A stretch of 42,369 nucleotides of DNA from an uncultured Burkholderiales bacterium (GCA_903903975.1 CAIVAS010000064.1:1-42369); one strand, 5' to 3'; counted from the first letter of the stretch, positions 16,467-24,996 are shown. Notes: generated by a model from the sequence alone, not told the origin. Made by a program: numbers and translations.

Positions 16467-19352
16467 ATGGCCAATCTACTGCTCCTGCTGCTGGTCAGCC
16501 CCTTTGCCGGCGCACTGCTCCTCGCGGCGTTGGCCGCAAGGCCTCGCCCGGCCGAGCTCGCGCAAGCCATGGCCGCCGAGCAGGCGCAACTGCAGCGATC
16601 GGCCTGGATCGCTGGCGCGGCGGCCGGGCTGTCAGCGCTGGCCCTGCTCGCGCTTGCCTCCGATGTTATGGCGGGGATACCGGTCCGGGCCCGGTGGTCG
16701 TGGCTGCCGGCGCTCGGCGTGGGCTTCGGCCTGCGCCTGGACGGCCTGGCGCTGCTCTTTTGCGGCCTGATCGTCGGCATCGGCCTGCTGGTCGTGCTCT
16801 ATGCCCGCTACTACCTGTCGGCCGACGACCGTACCGCGCGCTTTTATGCGCTGCTGATGGCTTTCATGGGGGCAATGCTCGGGATTGCGCTGGCCGACAA
16901 CCTGATCGTCCTGGCAATGGCCTGGGAACTCACCAGCCTCATCTCGTTTTTGCTGATCGGCTTCTGGCAGCACCGAGTCGATGCCCGTCAGGGTGCGCGC
17001 ATGGCGCTGACCATCACCGGGGCGGGCGGCCTCGCGTTGCTGGCGGGCCTGCTGATGCTCGGCTCGATCGCCGGCAGTTTCGAACTCGACACCGTACTTG
17101 GCGCAGGCGACGCCGTGCGCGCGCATCCGATGTATCCGGTGTGCCTCGGCCTGATCCTGCTGGGCGCCTTCACCAAGTCGGCCCAGTTTCCCTTCCATTT
17201 CTGGCTGCCGCAGGCCATGGCGGCGCCCACCCCCGCGTCGGCCTATCTGCACTCGGCAACCATGGTCAAAGCCGGAATATTCCTTCTGGCCAGGCTCTAT
17301 CCGGTGCTCTCGGGGACCGACCTGTGGTTCTTCTGCGTGACGATCACCGGGGGCATCACCCTGATGGTCGGCGCCTGGAATGCGATCTTCAAGCACGACC
17401 TCAAGGGCCTGCTCGCCTACTCGACCATCAGCCAGCTCGGCCTGATCACCATGCTGCTTGGTCTCAACTCGCCGCTGGCCGCGGTCGCAGCGCTCTTTCA
17501 CCTGCTCAACCACGCCGCCTTCAAGGCCTCGCTCTTCATGGCGGCAGGCATCATCGACCACGAGACCGGTACACGCGACATGCGTCGCATCAACGGCCTG
17601 TGGCGCACGATGCCGATCACCGCAGCCCTGGCGATCGTTGCCGCTGCGGCCATGGCCGGCGTGCCGCTCCTTAACGGTTTTCTCTCGAAAGAAATGTTTT
17701 TCGAAGAGGCGCTTGCCGTCGAAGGAACCCGCACGGTGCGTTTTCTGGTGCCGGCAGTCGCTGCGCTGGCTGCGGCGCTTTCGGTCGCCTATTCGGCGCG
17801 CTTCATCCACGATGTGTTTTTCAATGGCGAGCCGGTCAATCTGCCGCGCACACCGCATGAGCCGCCGCGCTTCATGCGCGTGCCGGTCGAGTTGCTGGTC
17901 GTACTCTGCCTGGTGGTTGGTCTGCTGCCCCAACTGACGATCGGCCCGCTCCTGACCATCGGCGCGCGCGACATGCTGGGCGGCACGGTGCCCGAGTTTT
18001 CGCTGGCGATCTGGCATGGTTTCAATGAGCCGCTGGCGATGAGCCTTGCAGCACTGATTGGCGGGGGGCTGCTCTATGGCTGGCTGCAGCGCCAGTACAG
18101 CCTGCACACCACCGATGACGACGAAGGCGCGGGCAAGCGGCTGTTCGAGCAGACGATGGCTGCTCTGGTGGCCGCAGCCCGTCAGATCAATGCATCGCTC
18201 GAGCGCATCGGCACGCGAACCAATCTGTTCCTGACGATCTGCGTGGCGATAGCAGCCGGCGCCCTGCCCTGGCTGATCGGCCCGTCGCCGCTTGACGGCA
18301 TCACCACCCATCCCTTCGAGGGCGTCGCGCTGGTGCCGCTCGCTCTGTGGGCGATTGCGGTGGCGGCGACCGTGGCCAGTGTCGTCCTGGCACGGGCGAG
18401 GCTGCCGGCGCTGGTGACGGTCGGTGCACTCGGCCTGGTGGTGAGTCTGTGTTTCGTGTGGTTTTCGGCGCCCGATCTGGCACTCACCCAGTTGCTGGTC
18501 GAGGTGGCCACCATGCTGGTCATGATGCTCGCGCTGCGCTATCTGCCGTCTCGATCGCCGCGCGAACTCGACGATCGGCGCAAGCTGCGCGATGGCGTGA
18601 TCGCCGCAACCGCCGGCATCGGCATCGGCGTGCTGGCCTGGGCGACGATGCTCAGACCGGCGAGCAGCCTGTCGGATTTCTTTCTGACGCGGGCCCTGCC
18701 GGAAGGCGGCGGCACCAATGTCACCAATGTGATCATCGTCGACTTTCGCGGCTTCGACACCTTCGGCGAGTCCTTCGTCATGGCCGCCGCTGGCCTGGTG
18801 ATCCATGATCTGATCGCCCGGCTGTCGCTTGCTCCGGTGACCGGCCCGGCCCGCACCGGCCGCCTGGCTGCCTTCGAGCAGCGCTATCCGCTGATGCTGG
18901 CCACCACCTCACGGATGCTGCTGCCCTTCGCCCTGATGGTGTCGGTGTATTTCTTTTTGCGCGGCCACAACCTGCCTGGCGGCGGCTTCATTGCCGGACT
19001 GATCACCGCCATCGTGCTGATGCTGCAAACGGTCTCCAATGGGGCGCAGACGCTGTCGCCAGGTCAGGGGAGGCCAGGACAGGGGATCAGCGGCTCGGAC
19101 CTGACCCGCAAGCTGAGCAGGCTGCACACCACCATCGGCCTGGGTCTGCTGATCGCCTGCCTGACCGGTCTGGGCAGCTGGCTGCTCGGCTATCCCTTTC
19201 TGACCTCGAGCTTTGTTCATCCCCATCTGCCGATCGTGGGCGAGCTGCCGCTGGCGAGCGCTGCCGCCTTCGACCTCGGCGTTTATCTGAGCGTGGTGGG
19301 CGCCACCGTGCTGGCGCTGGCTGGCATCGGTCGACTGGCAAGAGGATCCTGA
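16467..19352 (+). CDS. mrpA: Mrp/Pha cation:proton antiporter, fused subunits A and B
   Basis: A 961-residue membrane protein related to complex I subunit NuoL. It is the largest subunit of the multi-subunit Na+(K+)/H+ antiporter used for alkali tolerance and ion homeostasis. The NuoL-like core holds the key charged residues: Glu154 in AMAWELTSLIS (TM5) and Lys237 in GAFTKSAQFPFHFWLPQAM (TM7), equivalent to Bacillus MrpA Glu140 and Lys223. The MrpA C-terminal domain follows, with APDLALTQLLVE at about residue 670. From about residue 817 an MrpB domain is fused in frame (LPFALMVSVYFFLRGHN, then GGGFIAGLI). The A-B fusion defines the six-gene (group 2, PhaAB) type known from rhizobia and many proteobacteria. 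Confidence 0.95.
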   Translation: MANLLLLLLVSPFAGALLLAALAARPRPAELAQAMAAEQAQLQRSAWIAGAAAGLSALALLALASDVMAGIPVRARWSWLPALGVGFGLRLDGLALLFCGLIVGIGLLVVLYARYYLSADDRTARFYALLMAFMGAMLGIALADNLIVLAMAWELTSLISFLLIGFWQHRVDARQGARMALTITGAGGLALLAGLLMLGSIAGSFELDTVLGAGDAVRAHPMYPVCLGLILLGAFTKSAQFPFHFWLPQAMAAPTPASAYLHSATMVKAGIFLLARLYPVLSGTDLWFFCVTITGGITLMVGAWNAIFKHDLKGLLAYSTISQLGLITMLLGLNSPLAAVAALFHLLNHAAFKASLFMAAGIIDHETGTRDMRRINGLWRTMPITAALAIVAAAAMAGVPLLNGFLSKEMFFEEALAVEGTRTVRFLVPAVAALAAALSVAYSARFIHDVFFNGEPVNLPRTPHEPPRFMRVPVELLVVLCLVVGLLPQLTIGPLLTIGARDMLGGTVPEFSLAIWHGFNEPLAMSLAALIGGGLLYGWLQRQYSLHTTDDDEGAGKRLFEQTMAALVAAARQINASLERIGTRTNLFLTICVAIAAGALPWLIGPSPLDGITTHPFEGVALVPLALWAIAVAATVASVVLARARLPALVTVGALGLVVSLCFVWFSAPDLALTQLLVEVATMLVMMLALRYLPSRSPRELDDRRKLRDGVIAATAGIGIGVLAWATMLRPASSLSDFFLTRALPEGGGTNVTNVIIVDFRGFDTFGESFVMAAAGLVIHDLIARLSLAPVTGPARTGRLAAFEQRYPLMLATTSRMLLPFALMVSVYFFLRGHNLPGGGFIAGLITAIVLMLQTVSNGAQTLSPGQGRPGQGISGSDLTRKLSRLHTTIGLGLLIACLTGLGSWLLGYPFLTSSFVHPHLPIVGELPLASAAAFDLGVYLSVVGATVLALAGIGRLARGS

Positions 19353-19354
19353 AC

Positions 19355-19729
19355 ATGGAACTGCTGATGGCCAGCGGAATCGGCGTGATGATGGCCGGCG
19401 GCATCTATCTGGTGCTGCGCCCGCGCAGCTTCGATGTCGTGCTCGGCCTGACCCTGATCTCGTATGCGGTCAATCTCTTCATCTTTTCGATGGGCCGCCT
19501 CACCGTCGGCGCCGCCCCGATCGTCACTGAGGGCCGCACCGACAATCTCGCCAGCCTGGCCGATCCGCTGCCGCAGGCACTGGTGCTGACCGCCATCGTG
19601 ATCGGTTTTGCGATGACCGCCCTGCTGCTGGTGCTGGCGGTGCGCCAGCATGCCGCCGGCGACAACGACCTGATCGACGCGCCGGCGCCGCGCGATGCCG
19701 ACACACCCGATCGGCCACCTGTCAAATGA
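19355..19729 (+). CDS. mrpC: Mrp/Pha antiporter subunit C (NuoK-like)
   Basis: A 124-residue protein with three membrane helices, homologous to complex I subunit NuoK. Helix 1 is MELLMASGIGVMMAGGIYLVL, helix 2 contains GLTLISYAVNLFIFSMG, and helix 3 follows LPQALVLTAIVIGFAMTALLL, the strongest family motif. It begins two bases after the mrpA stop. Its own stop overlaps the mrpD start (ATGA), so the proteins should be produced together for assembly of the membrane complex. The charged C-terminal tail (about 20 residues) is variable in the family. Confidence 0.95.
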   Translation: MELLMASGIGVMMAGGIYLVLRPRSFDVVLGLTLISYAVNLFIFSMGRLTVGAAPIVTEGRTDNLASLADPLPQALVLTAIVIGFAMTALLLVLAVRQHAAGDNDLIDAPAPRDADTPDRPPVK

Positions 19730-21291
19730 ACCACGCCCCGATCGTCCCGGTGATCCTGCCTGCCCTGGTGGCGGCACTGATGCTGATCGACCGGCGGATC
19801 GGCTCGCAGCGGGCGCTGGCCTGGCTGTCGGCTGTCCTGCTGGCCGGCTGCTCGGCCTGGATGCTGGTACTGGCCGCTGACGGCTGGCGCAGCGTCTATC
19901 TCGTGGGCAACTGGGCGGCACCCTCGGGCATCGTGCTGGTCGCCGATCGGCTGTCGGTCCTGATGGTGGGATTGACCAGCCTGCTGGCCCTGATCACGCT
20001 CGCCTCTTCCGTGCAAAGCGGCTGGGACAGCCGTGGCGAGCATTTTCATCCTTTGATGCAGATCCAGCTGATGGGGCTGAACGGCGCCTTCCTTACCGGC
20101 GACCTGTTCAATCTCTTCGTCTTTTTCGAGGCGCTGCTGATTGCCTCTTACGGTCTGCTGGTGCACGGCGACGGCTCTGCGCGCATCCGGGCAGGGCTGA
20201 CCACGGTCGCCCTCAATCTGGTCGGATCGGCGCTCTTTCTGATCGGCGCGAGCCTGCTCTACGGCGTGACCGGGACCCTCAACTTCGCCGATCTGGCGCT
20301 TCGGGTTTCGCAGCTCGACGGCGCTGGCGTCACCCTGGCCCACACTGGCGCCCTGCTGCTGCTGACGGTCTTTTGCCTGAAGGCAGCGATCCTGCCGCTG
20401 GGCTTCTGGTTGCCCGGCACCTACGGCCCAGCCGGGCCCGCGGTGGCCGCCCTCTTTGCGGTGATGACCAAGGTCGGGATCTATGCCGTACTAAGGCTGT
20501 TCACGCTGGTCTTTGGCAACTCGGCCGGCGCGCTGGCCGAGGTCGCCTTCCCCTGGATCGTGTTGCCGGCAGCGGCGGGCTATCTGCTGGCGATGTTCTG
20601 CTCGCTGGCGGGCACCGATCTGCGCAAGCTGGCATCAATGCTGGTGATGGCGTCGGCGGCGTTTCTGCTGATCGGCATCGGGCGGGCGAGCGAAGCCTCA
20701 ATCGCCGCAGCGGTCTACTACCTGCCGCACACCACGCTGTCGGCGGCGGCGCTTTTCCTGGTGGCCGGACTGGTCACCCGCAGCCGTGGCGAACGCGCAG
20801 GCGACCGACTGGTGGCCGGCCCCGCCCCGCTCAGCCCGGCGCTGGTCGGCGGCCTGTTTTTCGTGAGTGCCGTGGCGGTCGCCGGAATGCCTCCCCTGGG
20901 CGGCTTCATCGGCAAGGCGATGCTGCTGCTGTCGATGCTGCCGGACGAAGGCCTGCCGGCGGCCATCGGCACAATCGGCTGGCTCTGGCTCATCATTCTG
21001 GCGGGCAGCCTCTTCGGCCTGATTGCGCTGGCGCGCGCCGGCAGCACGCTGTTCTGGAAGTCCGACGGGCCGACCGCGCCCGACGCCACGACCGTCGGCT
21101 GGCGCGAGGCACTGCCGGCGGCGATCGCGCTGGCGGCCGTTGCCGGCATCGCGATCGGCTCGGCGCCACTGCAGCGCTATGCGCAGGCCACCGCACAGGA
21201 TCTGCTGCAGACCGATGCCCTGATTGACGAGGTCCTGACCACCCGCCCTCGCCCCGGCCCGCATCAACCCTCACCGCAAACCTTCCGATGA
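19726..21291 (+). CDS. mrpD: Mrp/Pha antiporter subunit D (NuoN/NuoM-like)
   Basis: A 521-residue subunit with about 14 membrane helices, related to complex I NuoM/NuoN and to MrpA. The conserved Glu of TM5 is in FNLFVFFEALLIASYG and the Lys of TM7 in LTVFCLKAAILPLGFWLPG. A second lysine is in AVMTKVGIYAVLRLF, and the late GMPPLGGFIGKAMLL motif is intact. All the residues expected for proton conduction are therefore present. It overlaps mrpC and mrpE by four bases (ATGA at both ends). Confidence 0.95.
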   Translation: MNHAPIVPVILPALVAALMLIDRRIGSQRALAWLSAVLLAGCSAWMLVLAADGWRSVYLVGNWAAPSGIVLVADRLSVLMVGLTSLLALITLASSVQSGWDSRGEHFHPLMQIQLMGLNGAFLTGDLFNLFVFFEALLIASYGLLVHGDGSARIRAGLTTVALNLVGSALFLIGASLLYGVTGTLNFADLALRVSQLDGAGVTLAHTGALLLLTVFCLKAAILPLGFWLPGTYGPAGPAVAALFAVMTKVGIYAVLRLFTLVFGNSAGALAEVAFPWIVLPAAAGYLLAMFCSLAGTDLRKLASMLVMASAAFLLIGIGRASEASIAAAVYYLPHTTLSAAALFLVAGLVTRSRGERAGDRLVAGPAPLSPALVGGLFFVSAVAVAGMPPLGGFIGKAMLLLSMLPDEGLPAAIGTIGWLWLIILAGSLFGLIALARAGSTLFWKSDGPTAPDATTVGWREALPAAIALAAVAGIAIGSAPLQRYAQATAQDLLQTDALIDEVLTTRPRPGPHQPSPQTFR

Positions 21292-21809
21292 CAGTCACCG
21301 GTCTGCTGCGAAACCTGCTGCCCCGGCCCTGGACCGCCCTGTGGCTGTGGCTGACATGGCTGCTGCTCAACCAGTCGCTGGCGCCCGCGCAACTGCTGCT
21401 CGGTGGCGTGCTGGCGATTGCCCTGGCCCGCTGGACGAGCACCCATTTCCAGATTGCCCACCGCTTCGACCGGGCACCGCTTGGACATCGCATCGCCCTG
21501 TCCGCGCGACTTTTCGCCACCGTGGTCAGCGACATCGTGTCGTCCAACCGCCAGGTCGCGGGCCTGATTCTCGGTCGTCCCGATCGCGTCAAGCCCTGCT
21601 TCGTCTGGGTCAGGCTCGACCTGCAGCAGCCCGGCCCGATCACCCTGCTGTGCGCGATCGTCACGATGACGCCCGGAACCGTCTCGGCCGAACTGTCGGA
21701 CGACCGCAAGTGGCTGCTGGTTCATGGGCTCGATGTCGATGATCCGCAGGCCCTGGCCACGCTGATCAAGTCACGCTACGAAACACCCGTCCGGGAGATC
21801 TTCGAATGA
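21288..21809 (+). CDS. mrpE: Mrp/Pha antiporter subunit E
   Basis: A 173-residue subunit with two or three N-terminal membrane helices (WTALWLWLTWLLLNQSLAPAQLLLGGVLAI) and a small cytoplasmic domain. That domain contains the family signature ANxxVA region (DIVSSNRQVAGLILGR) and the conserved LCAIVTMTPGTVSAEL and WLLVHGLDVDD. MrpE has no complex I homologue; it is needed for assembly and full activity of the antiporter. The start and stop both overlap neighbours (ATGA). Confidence 0.95.
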   Translation: MTVTGLLRNLLPRPWTALWLWLTWLLLNQSLAPAQLLLGGVLAIALARWTSTHFQIAHRFDRAPLGHRIALSARLFATVVSDIVSSNRQVAGLILGRPDRVKPCFVWVRLDLQQPGPITLLCAIVTMTPGTVSAELSDDRKWLLVHGLDVDDPQALATLIKSRYETPVREIFE

Positions 21810-22081
21810 TCGGCATGGCGATTTCGATTGCGCTGTTGCTGTTTGCTGCAGCCATGCTGCTGGCCGCCTGGCGCTTGCTTCAAGGGCCCGACATTCTCGA
21901 CCGGGTGCTGGCGCTCGAGACGCTCTATACCAACGCTATCGCGGTCGTGATCCTGCTCGGCCTGAAATTCGCCACCCAGGTCTATTTCGACGCCGCGCTG
22001 CTGATGGCGATGCTGGGCTTCATCGGCACGGTGGTGACCGCGCGCTTCGTGGGCCGCGGCGACGTGATTGACCATGACTGA
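21806..22081 (+). CDS. mrpF: Mrp/Pha antiporter subunit F
   Basis: A 91-residue protein with three membrane helices. The family core is GPDILDRVLALETLYTNAIAV after helix 1, with a conserved Asp in the membrane-facing loop. Helices 2 and 3 are VILLGLKFATQVYFDAALLMAMLGFIGTVVTARF. The stop codon lies inside the first copy of a perfect 14 bp duplication, so the gene end is repeated just downstream. Confidence 0.94.
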   Translation: MIGMAISIALLLFAAAMLLAAWRLLQGPDILDRVLALETLYTNAIAVVILLGLKFATQVYFDAALLMAMLGFIGTVVTARFVGRGDVIDHD

Positions 22082-22097
22082 GCGACCATGACTGAGC
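22070..22097 (+). repeat. Perfect tandem duplication of 14 bp spanning the mrpF stop codon
   Basis: GACCATGACTGAGC occurs at 22070-22083 and again at 22084-22097. The first copy holds the last codons and stop of mrpF (GAC CAT GAC TGA). The second copy puts another ATG and TGA into other frames, including a 23-codon frame (22088 on) that overlaps the mrpG start. A decayed third copy (CAATGAGCCA) follows. Confidence 0.95.
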
Positions 22098-22145
22098 CAA
22101 TGAGCCACGCCTTGCCGCCCGCTATCACCCTCGAAGGCCCCTGCC

Positions 22146-22586
22146 ATGGTCGCCGCTGAACTGCCGCGCGGGATCGAAATCCTGATCAGCGCCCTGCTGA
22201 TCTTCGGCGGCTTGACTGCCGTGCTTGGCGCACTCGGACTGGTACGGTTCAAAACATTTTTCGCCCGACTGCATGCCCCCACCAAGACCAGCACCCTGGG
22301 AATCGGCGGCGTGCTGCTCGGGTCGATGGTCTATCTGAGCTGGATCTCGGAACTGGCCGTGATTCACCAGGTCCTGATTGCAGTGTTCGTGTTCATGACC
22401 GCACCGATCTCGGCTCACCAGATGGCCAAGGCCATGCTCGACGCCAACCCCGAGATGCGCCCGCCCCTGCCCGACAGTGGTCAGGCCGATTCGTCGCGAA
22501 TCGGCAACAGCGATTTGCCGGCACCACACACCGGGCAGGATCACGATCAGATCAGGCCGGCACCGCAGCGACCCGCACACGACTGA
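22146..22586 (+). CDS. mrpG: Mrp/Pha antiporter subunit G
   Basis: A 146-residue protein with three membrane helices, the last gene of the antiporter operon. The family core is GALGLVRFKTFFARLHAPTKTSTLG between helices 1 and 2 and FVFMTAPISAHQMAKAM at the end of helix 3. About 40 extra polar, Pro/Asp-rich residues follow the conserved part, making it longer than usual. A ribosome site (GAAGG) lies eight bases upstream. Unlike the other junctions, the gap to mrpF is 64 bases and contains the 14 bp duplication, so mrpG is the only subunit not tightly coupled. Confidence 0.93.
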   Translation: MVAAELPRGIEILISALLIFGGLTAVLGALGLVRFKTFFARLHAPTKTSTLGIGGVLLGSMVYLSWISELAVIHQVLIAVFVFMTAPISAHQMAKAMLDANPEMRPPLPDSGQADSSRIGNSDLPAPHTGQDHDQIRPAPQRPAHD

Positions 22587-22610
22587 CCGGGCGCGATCAG
22601 TCTGCCCGGT
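22586..22610. terminator. Weak terminator-like hairpin at the convergent end of mrpG and the HNH gene
   Basis: A 7 bp inverted repeat (ACCGGGC at 22586-22592 and GCCCGGT at 22604-22610) lies at the meeting point of two convergent genes. There is no T-tract on either side, so termination here would be Rho-dependent or weak. Confidence 0.3.
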
Positions 22611-23196
22611 TACCCGCCTCGTCGACCCACAGGCGCGAATGGCGCGGCACACCGGCCAGCAGAAAATTCATCTGATCGGCCACGATGCGCCGGTTGGCCA
22701 GGATGAAGGCCTCATGGCGGTTGGGCACATAAGGCACATAGAGCAAGGGCATGCCAGCCGACTCGGGCGTGCGATTGCCCTTGCGCTGATTGCAGGCTCG
22801 GCAGGCCGAGACCACGTTTTGCCAGACGGTGCTGCCGCCGCGCGAACTCGGCGTGACATGCTCCATCTCGAGGGCACTGCCCGAATAGCGACCGCCGCAG
22901 TAGGCGCAGATATGCCGGTCGCGAGCAAACACCATGGCGCGATTGAGCGGCGTGCGGTCGTTGCCGCCGCGAAACCGCCAGCGCGGCCCGTCGATGGCGA
23001 TGATCGCCGCGATCTCGAGCGTCGACTGTCGGCCATGCAGCCGGCTGATGCCGCCATGCAGGACGGTGCGCGTCGAGCCCAACTCCCAGCGAACCTTGCC
23101 GCTGGCGTAATAGCCGGCAGCACTCTCATGGTCGATCCAGCGAACCGGCGTACCAGCGATGTCGAGGGCGAGAATGTCATGCATGGGAGCGGTCAT
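22597..23196 (-). CDS. Stand-alone HNH endonuclease family protein
   Basis: A 199-residue HNH protein. The nuclease core lies at about residues 90-150: RDRHICAYCGG with the first CxxC, EMEHVTPSSRGG with the catalytic His, an Asn in TVWQNVVSACRACNQRKGNR, and the second CxxC. The paired CxxC motifs form a zinc-stabilised treble-clef. The N-terminal 90 residues and C-terminal tail (YVPNRHEAFILANRR) are shared with chromosomal HNH proteins of proteobacteria that have no known phage or restriction context. Its biological target is unknown. It is divergent from the asparaginase gene, with only 52 bases between starts. An ATG at 23184 is an alternative start. Confidence 0.9.
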   Translation of the reverse strand: MTAPMHDILALDIAGTPVRWIDHESAAGYYASGKVRWELGSTRTVLHGGISRLHGRQSTLEIAAIIAIDGPRWRFRGGNDRTPLNRAMVFARDRHICAYCGGRYSGSALEMEHVTPSSRGGSTVWQNVVSACRACNQRKGNRTPESAGMPLLYVPYVPNRHEAFILANRRIVADQMNFLLAGVPRHSRLWVDEAGNRAD

Positions 23197-23248
23197 CGAA
23201 CCTGAGAACCGAAAGGTTGATCATAGTGCTTTATCGTTACCATTCGCC

Positions 23249-24253
23249 ATGACCAAACCCAGACTGCTGCTGCTTGCCACCGGCGGAACGATCGCCGGAA
23301 TCGCCCCGAGTGCGGCGAGCACCCTGTCCTATGCGCCGGCCTCGCTCGGCGCCGACAGCCTGATCGCATCGGTGCCCGCACTCGCCGACCTGGCCGAGAT
23401 CACGACCGAGATGCCGTTTTCGACCGGCAGCCAGCATATGACCAGCACCTGCTGGCTGACGCTGGCCGCGCGCGTGCGTCAGGCGATAGCCGACCCGGCC
23501 ATCGACGGCGTCGTCATCACCCACGGCACCGACACCCTCGAAGAAACCGCGCTCTTTCTCGATCTGACCTGCCCGCGCAACAAGGCGGTGGTGCTGACCG
23601 GCGCGATGCGTCCGGCCACCGCGCTGGGCGCCGACGGACCGATGAACCTCTATGCCGCAGCCGTCCTGGCGGCGAGCCCGGCGTCGAGAGGTGCCGGCGC
23701 CATCGTGCTCATGAACGACCAGGCCTTCGGACCCGACCGGGCAGCCAAAGTGCACACCTCGCGCGTCGATGCCTTCGTTGCCCGCAGCGCGATGCCGCTG
23801 GCGCTGATGCTCGACGGCAAGGCGGTCTGGCAGACGCCCGCGGCGGTGGCAGCCGAACGACGCCCCTCACTGGCCGCGCACTTCGCCAGCCTGCCGGATG
23901 CATTGCCAAGGGTCGACCTGATCGCCCAGCAGGTCGACGCCGATCCGACGATTGTCGACTGGTGTGTGCAACAGGGTGCCCGCGGGATCGTGTTGGCCGG
24001 CACCGGTCACGGAACGATGTCGCGCCCGATCGAGGCGGCGCTCGGTCGGGCCGCCGAGAAGGGCTGCCTGGTGGTGCGGGCCAGCCGGATCAGCGACGGA
24101 CCGGTGATGCCCGGCGCCGGGGTCGATGACGATCGGTTCGGATTTATTGCAGCCGGGTTCGTGACGCCCCACAAGGCGCGACTGCTGCTGTCGCTGCTGA
24201 TTGCGGCAGGCCTTGATCGCGAGGCTGCGCGGGCGATATTCGCGCGCTTTTGA
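23249..24253 (+). CDS. L-asparaginase (type II-like, cytoplasmic form)
   Basis: A 334-residue asparaginase that should hydrolyse L-asparagine to aspartate and ammonia. Both active-site signatures are present: LATGGTIAGIA with the nucleophilic Thr near residue 11, and VVITHGTDTLEETALFL with the Thr-Asp pair; the following VVLTGAMRP contains the usual loop. There is no signal peptide, so it should be cytoplasmic. The frame is open to 23159, but that would overlap the divergent HNH gene and adds unrelated residues. The ATG at 23249 starts directly at the family N-terminus. It is convergent with ubiJ. Gln activity or a related lactam substrate cannot be excluded. Confidence 0.9.
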   Translation: MTKPRLLLLATGGTIAGIAPSAASTLSYAPASLGADSLIASVPALADLAEITTEMPFSTGSQHMTSTCWLTLAARVRQAIADPAIDGVVITHGTDTLEETALFLDLTCPRNKAVVLTGAMRPATALGADGPMNLYAAAVLAASPASRGAGAIVLMNDQAFGPDRAAKVHTSRVDAFVARSAMPLALMLDGKAVWQTPAAVAAERRPSLAAHFASLPDALPRVDLIAQQVDADPTIVDWCVQQGARGIVLAGTGHGTMSRPIEAALGRAAEKGCLVVRASRISDGPVMPGAGVDDDRFGFIAAGFVTPHKARLLLSLLIAAGLDREAARAIFARF

Positions 24254-24286
24254 ATCACCGAAACGACCGCCTCGCGCGGACGGGGC

Positions 24287-24895
24287 TCAGCTTCGGCCCG
24301 GTAGCGCCGCACGATGTGAGAGGCGATCGAGGCGCACCTCGAGCTCACGAATTTCCTGGCCGAGCAGATCAAGATGACGGCGCTCGATCAACTGCCGATC
24401 TTCATCGACCAGAAACTGGCGCAGGCCGCTCTGCGCGCGATCGCCGATCGCCTGCGCCTGGCGAAGACCGGCTCGTGCGGCATCGCCCATCCGGTGCGCG
24501 ACCACGTCGCCGACCAGCTTGCTCAGGTCTTCCTCCAGGTCCCAGCGAAGATGCTGCGCAATTTCGCCGACCGCCGCCGCGACCATCACGTCGCCTTCAA
24601 CCTTGAGATGCCCGGTCAGCCCGACGGCCCCGTCGCGCATCGCACCGAGCACTGCGCTGAAGGTAGGGGTGAGCGACAGGGTCACGCTCGGCGAGTCGAT
24701 GGTCGCAAGCTCGAGCGTGCCGTCGGAGGCAATCCGGGCATCGGCCGAGACCGCGCCCAGCGGCGCCACCACCACCATCCGCACCGTGCGGCCACTGTGG
24801 GTACGCAGCCGGTCGCGGGCCCAGACCTGCTGCCTCAGCACATGATTCAGGGCGCTGATTCCGACCTGAGCGAGCGGCAGAGCGAGGGCGACCAT
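24287..24895 (-). CDS. ubiJ: UbiJ-like SCP2-domain accessory factor of ubiquinone biosynthesis
   Basis: A 202-residue protein with an SCP2 lipid-binding domain (about residues 35-115, including VTLSLTPTFSAVL and GLTGHLKVEGDVMVAA) followed by RWDLEEDLSKLVGDVVAHRMGD. A C-terminal coiled coil ends in LLGQEIRELEVRLDRL. This is the architecture of UbiJ (E. coli YigP, about 200 residues), which organises the hydroxylases of aerobic ubiquinone synthesis with UbiK. It lies downstream of ubiE and the Tim44-like gene on the same strand. No ribosome site is seen; instead a 14-15 bp tandem repeat abuts the start codon. In many relatives ubiB comes next, but here the following gene is a convergent asparaginase. 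Confidence 0.85.
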   Translation of the reverse strand: MVALALPLAQVGISALNHVLRQQVWARDRLRTHSGRTVRMVVVAPLGAVSADARIASDGTLELATIDSPSVTLSLTPTFSAVLGAMRDGAVGLTGHLKVEGDVMVAAAVGEIAQHLRWDLEEDLSKLVGDVVAHRMGDAARAGLRQAQAIGDRAQSGLRQFLVDEDRQLIERRHLDLLGQEIRELEVRLDRLSHRAALPGRS

Positions 24896-24898
24896 ATT

Positions 24899-24943
24899 TG
24901 GCTGAAGGGACGTGGCTGAAAGGGATGAGGCTGAAGGGGACGG
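24899..24943. repeat. Three degenerate tandem copies of a 14-16 bp unit, TGGCTGAAGGGACG
   Basis: Copies are TGGCTGAAGGGACG (24899-24912), TGGCTGAAAGGGATGA (24913-24928) and GGCTGAAGGGGACGG (24929-24943). They lie in the 101-base gap between the Tim44-like gene and ubiJ, ending four bases before the ubiJ start codon. On the coding (minus) strand they read as CCCTTCAGCC units. Confidence 0.85.
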
Positions 24944-24996
24944 TTGAGCGAGGCGCGTGATCGATACGGCTGAATCAGGCGCCTCGGCAATGCGAC

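Noticed and set aside
16632-18806. Open frame of 724 codons on the minus strand
   Set aside because: Antisense to mrpA; the translated product is His/Gln/Arg-rich without motifs, as expected opposite a hydrophobic GC-rich gene.
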